Source: Deltaproteobacteria bacterium RIFOXYA12_FULL_61_11
GTDB taxonomy: Bacteria; Bdellovibrionota_F; JAHFAK01; YA12-FULL-61-11
Assembly: GCA_001799195.1 (NCBI GenBank)
Contig: MGSU01000059.1
Location: forward strand, 1-15,571
Reading direction: 5' to 3'
Length of the DNA stretch: 15,571 bases
Shown here: positions 13,838-15,571 of the stretch, one piece after another
How positions within the stretch are numbered: position 1 is the stretch's first letter
How the letters are laid out: each line of letters opens with the position of its first letter
The notes under the pieces: model-generated
Told to the model about the DNA's origin: nothing
What the model saw: only the letters and a program-made list of their open reading frames with translations
Databases searched by the model: none
Position numbers and translations under genes: made by a program

Positions 13838-15076
13838 TTATCGGCGGACAGTGGCCAGGCGCAAGATTTCCAGGACGACCTCTACGGCCTTGTGCATGTG
13901 CGAGAGTACGGCATACTCCCTGCGGCCGTGATAATTGTACCCCCCGGTGAAGAGGTTGGGGGTCGGTAGGCCCATGAAGGTCAACCTGGACCCGTCGGTG
14001 CCTCCGCGGATGGCCCGTCTGATCGGCTGGATCCCGAGCGTACGCATGGCCTGCTCCGCCAATTCGACCACCTCCGGGGTTATCGCTTCCTTCATGTTCC
14101 GGTAGGATTCTTTTCGCGTGGTGGTGAGGACGGCCTTGGGCCAGGCTGCTGCGGTCTGCGCGACCAACTCCTCGAGAAAACGCTCGTGGGCCGCCAAACC
14201 TTCTCGGGTGAAATCGCGGACGATGAAGTGGATACTGGCTTTTTCTTCGCTGCCGGTCAGCCCGTGGGGATGGAGGAAGCCCTCCCGTTCCTCGGTGGTT
14301 TCAGGAGAGAGCCGGTCCGCCGGCAACAGCGAGAGCAGATGCGCTGCCACCTTGATGGCATTGACCATGATACCTTTGGCCGTACCGGGATGGACGCTTA
14401 TTCCCGTAATATCCACGGTCATACTGTCGGCGTTGAAGGTCTCGTCCTCGAGTTCTCCGACCTCGCTGCCGTCGAGGGTGTAGGCGAAGGCTGCGCGTAT
14501 CTTCTCGAGCTCGATGTGCGCGGTCCCGGTACCCACCTCTTCGTCGACGGTGAAGACGACGCGAACCGGCCCATGGGGGTGTTCCGGATGGGTAAGGAGA
14601 TAGCGGACTACCTCCATGATCTCCGCCACTCCGGCCTTGTCGTCCGCGCCGAGGAGCGTGGTGCCGTCCGCGGTGATGATGGTATCGCCGAGCGCCGCGG
14701 CGAGGGGGGGATTCTCGTTCGGGTCGAGCACGACTCCTTGTTCGAGTAGGATGGGACTACCGTCGTACTGCTCGTGGAGGCGTGGCATGACGCCGCTGCC
14801 GCTGCAAGCGGGGGAGGTGTCGACATGGGCGAGCAGCGCGATCGCTGGGGTGTGCTCTGCGCCTGGGGAGGCACGGAGGCCGGCATAGAGGTAGCCGTAC
14901 TCGTCGACGGTCACGTCGGTGACGCCGAGAGCTCTGAGTTCTTCGGAGAGCAGTTTGATAAGGTCTTTCTGTTTCGCCGTGCTGGGGAAGGTCGTGCTCT
15001 CTTCCGAGGATTGGGTATCCACGGCCACGTACCGCAGGAAACTGTGGAGCAGGGTGTCGTCATGTGCGCTCGGCAT
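13838..15076 (-). CDS. pepT: peptidase T (tripeptide aminopeptidase, M20B)
   Basis: PepT removes N-terminal residues from tripeptides in the cytoplasm with a two-zinc centre. From ATG 15076 the product has 412 residues, close to the 408 of E. coli PepT. AAGGAGG (15081-15087) lies four bases ahead; the frame continues upstream to 15208, but that part has no family similarity. All metal and catalytic positions are recognisable: LLAHVDTSP (His84, Asp86), GADDKAGVA (Asp145 or 146), TVDEEVGTG (catalytic Glu179 and zinc ligand Glu180), LDGSEVGELE (Asp202) and, near the end, GGYNYHGRREY (His383). RGGTDGSRL at 357-365 is also characteristic. The gene is convergent with the FGE-like lipoprotein gene across 35 AT-rich bases lacking an obvious terminator, and divergent from the UDP-glucose dehydrogenase gene. 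Confidence 0.96.
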   Translation of the reverse strand: MPSAHDDTLLHSFLRYVAVDTQSSEESTTFPSTAKQKDLIKLLSEELRALGVTDVTVDEYGYLYAGLRASPGAEHTPAIALLAHVDTSPACSGSGVMPRLHEQYDGSPILLEQGVVLDPNENPPLAAALGDTIITADGTTLLGADDKAGVAEIMEVVRYLLTHPEHPHGPVRVVFTVDEEVGTGTAHIELEKIRAAFAYTLDGSEVGELEDETFNADSMTVDITGISVHPGTAKGIMVNAIKVAAHLLSLLPADRLSPETTEEREGFLHPHGLTGSEEKASIHFIVRDFTREGLAAHERFLEELVAQTAAAWPKAVLTTTRKESYRNMKEAITPEVVELAEQAMRTLGIQPIRRAIRGGTDGSRLTFMGLPTPNLFTGGYNYHGRREYAVLSHMHKAVEVVLEILRLATVRR

Positions 15077-15104
15077 GGTTCCTCCTTCGCGATTGTCGAG
15101 CATG

Positions 15105-15133
15105 GTTGTACCCGGTCCTTCCTGGACATGCAA
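15105..15133 (-). promoter_or_regulatory. candidate pepT promoter
   Basis: On the minus strand TTGCAT (15133-15128) and TACAAC (15110-15105) are separated by 17 bases. Transcription would start near 15098, leaving a 22-base leader with the strong SD. Hexamers and spacing are identical to those before yciO. Confidence 0.45.
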
Positions 15134-15243
15134 TGGCCCTGATCCGAGAAAATGCCCTCTTCGGAGAGAAGAATAGGCTTGCCATTCTACCGCGATTCTT
15201 ATACCCACAGGGCTGCTGGAAGAGTGGACAGGCGAAGGTTGAC

Positions 15244-15571
15244 ATGAAGATCGGGGTCATTGGCACGGGGTATGTTGGTCTGGTGACAGGGACCTGTTTC
15301 GCCGAGATGGGCAATTCGGTGATCTGCATGGATGCAGATGCTGCCAAGGTGGCCATGCTCCAGGACAATCGCGTCCCGATCTACGAGCCCGGACTCGACC
15401 GGATGATCGAGAACAACGTGCGCGGCAAGCGCCTCAGTTTTACCAACGACCTCGAACAGGCGGTGCGGCCTTCGCTGGCGGTTTTCATCGCGGTAGGCAC
15501 CCCTCCGGCCGCTGACGGGTCGGCGGATTTGACCCAGGTCTTCAACGTGGCTCGTGCCATCGGCGACATGC
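15244..15571 (+). CDS. ugd: UDP-glucose 6-dehydrogenase, N-terminal part (runs off the right edge)
   Basis: The first 109 codons are present. The enzyme oxidises UDP-glucose to UDP-glucuronate with two NAD+, supplying capsule, exopolysaccharide or lipid A sugar precursors. The Rossmann start MKIGVIGTGYVGLVTG has the glycine motif at 7-12, Asp30 at the end of the second strand contacts the NAD ribose, YEPGL at 47-51 is a family signature, and AVGTPP at 83-88 is diagnostic of this dehydrogenase class. Close relatives such as UDP-ManNAc or GDP-mannose dehydrogenases share these features; YEPGL and GTGYVGL favour UDP-glucose dehydrogenase. The start is ATG 15244, with AAGG (15235-15238) five bases ahead. 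Only weak promoter-like sequence (TTGCCA 15179-15184, TATACC 15200-15205, 15-base spacer) precedes it. The catalytic cysteine lies outside the window. Confidence 0.92.
   Translation, partial: MKIGVIGTGYVGLVTGTCFAEMGNSVICMDADAAKVAMLQDNRVPIYEPGLDRMIENNVRGKRLSFTNDLEQAVRPSLAVFIAVGTPPAADGSADLTQVFNVARAIGDM

Noticed and set aside
15179-15205. TTGCCA...TATACC as a ugd promoter
   Set aside because: The spacer is only 15 bases and the -10 is weak, so I do not list it as a feature.
15077-15208. N-terminal extension of PepT to an upstream start
   Set aside because: The added 44 residues have no PepT similarity, contain the candidate promoter, and bypass the ideal SD at 15081-15087.

Overview
The window looks like chromosomal DNA of a GC-rich (roughly 60%) Gram-negative bacterium. 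It encodes five lipoprotein-type N-termini, an outer-membrane beta-barrel, a CsgG-type lipoprotein and a secreted hydrolase whose C-terminus matches the MYXO-CTERM pattern (Gly-Cys, hydrophobic stretch, Arg cluster). That tail, with the Cys-rich and formylglycine-enzyme-like lipoproteins, points to Myxococcota or a related deltaproteobacterial lineage. This is inference; no rRNA or species marker is present.

Layout. (1) 1-684: the start of a REP-associated tyrosine transposase on the minus strand, then an intergenic region with a short tandem repeat and a REP-like palindrome. (2) 685-2427: a lipoprotein and a YciO/Sua5-family protein on the plus strand. (3) 2363-5907: a minus-strand pair, a TPR lipoprotein joined by a 4-base GTGA overlap to a secreted clan-A glycoside hydrolase with a sorting tail, whose 3' end overlaps yciO tail to tail. 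(4) 6041-9452: a near-consensus promoter followed by a tight plus-strand operon: beta-barrel protein, FtsB/DivIC-like division protein, diguanylate cyclase and RsuA/RluB pseudouridine synthase; the last three are linked by GTGA overlaps. (5) 9454-10398: a minus-strand lipoprotein joining a PEGA-like N-terminal domain to a CsgG domain. (6) 10738-13802: a multi-pass membrane protein resembling GT-C glycosyltransferases, then a large lipoprotein with an FGE-like domain and a 16-cysteine tail. (7) 13838-15571: peptidase T on the minus strand, divergent from the start of UDP-glucose 6-dehydrogenase.

How they fit together. Most of the window is cell-envelope biology: surface lipoproteins, an exported hydrolase, a divisome component, c-di-GMP synthesis and UDP-glucuronate supply for polysaccharide. 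The clearest candidate functional units are the FtsB-like/diguanylate cyclase operon and the TPR-lipoprotein/sorted-hydrolase pair. The most interesting regulatory structure is before yciO, where a predicted promoter start falls inside a hairpin that hides the Shine-Dalgarno sequence. No CRISPR array, rRNA, convincing tRNA, prophage or classical toxin-antitoxin or defence system was found.
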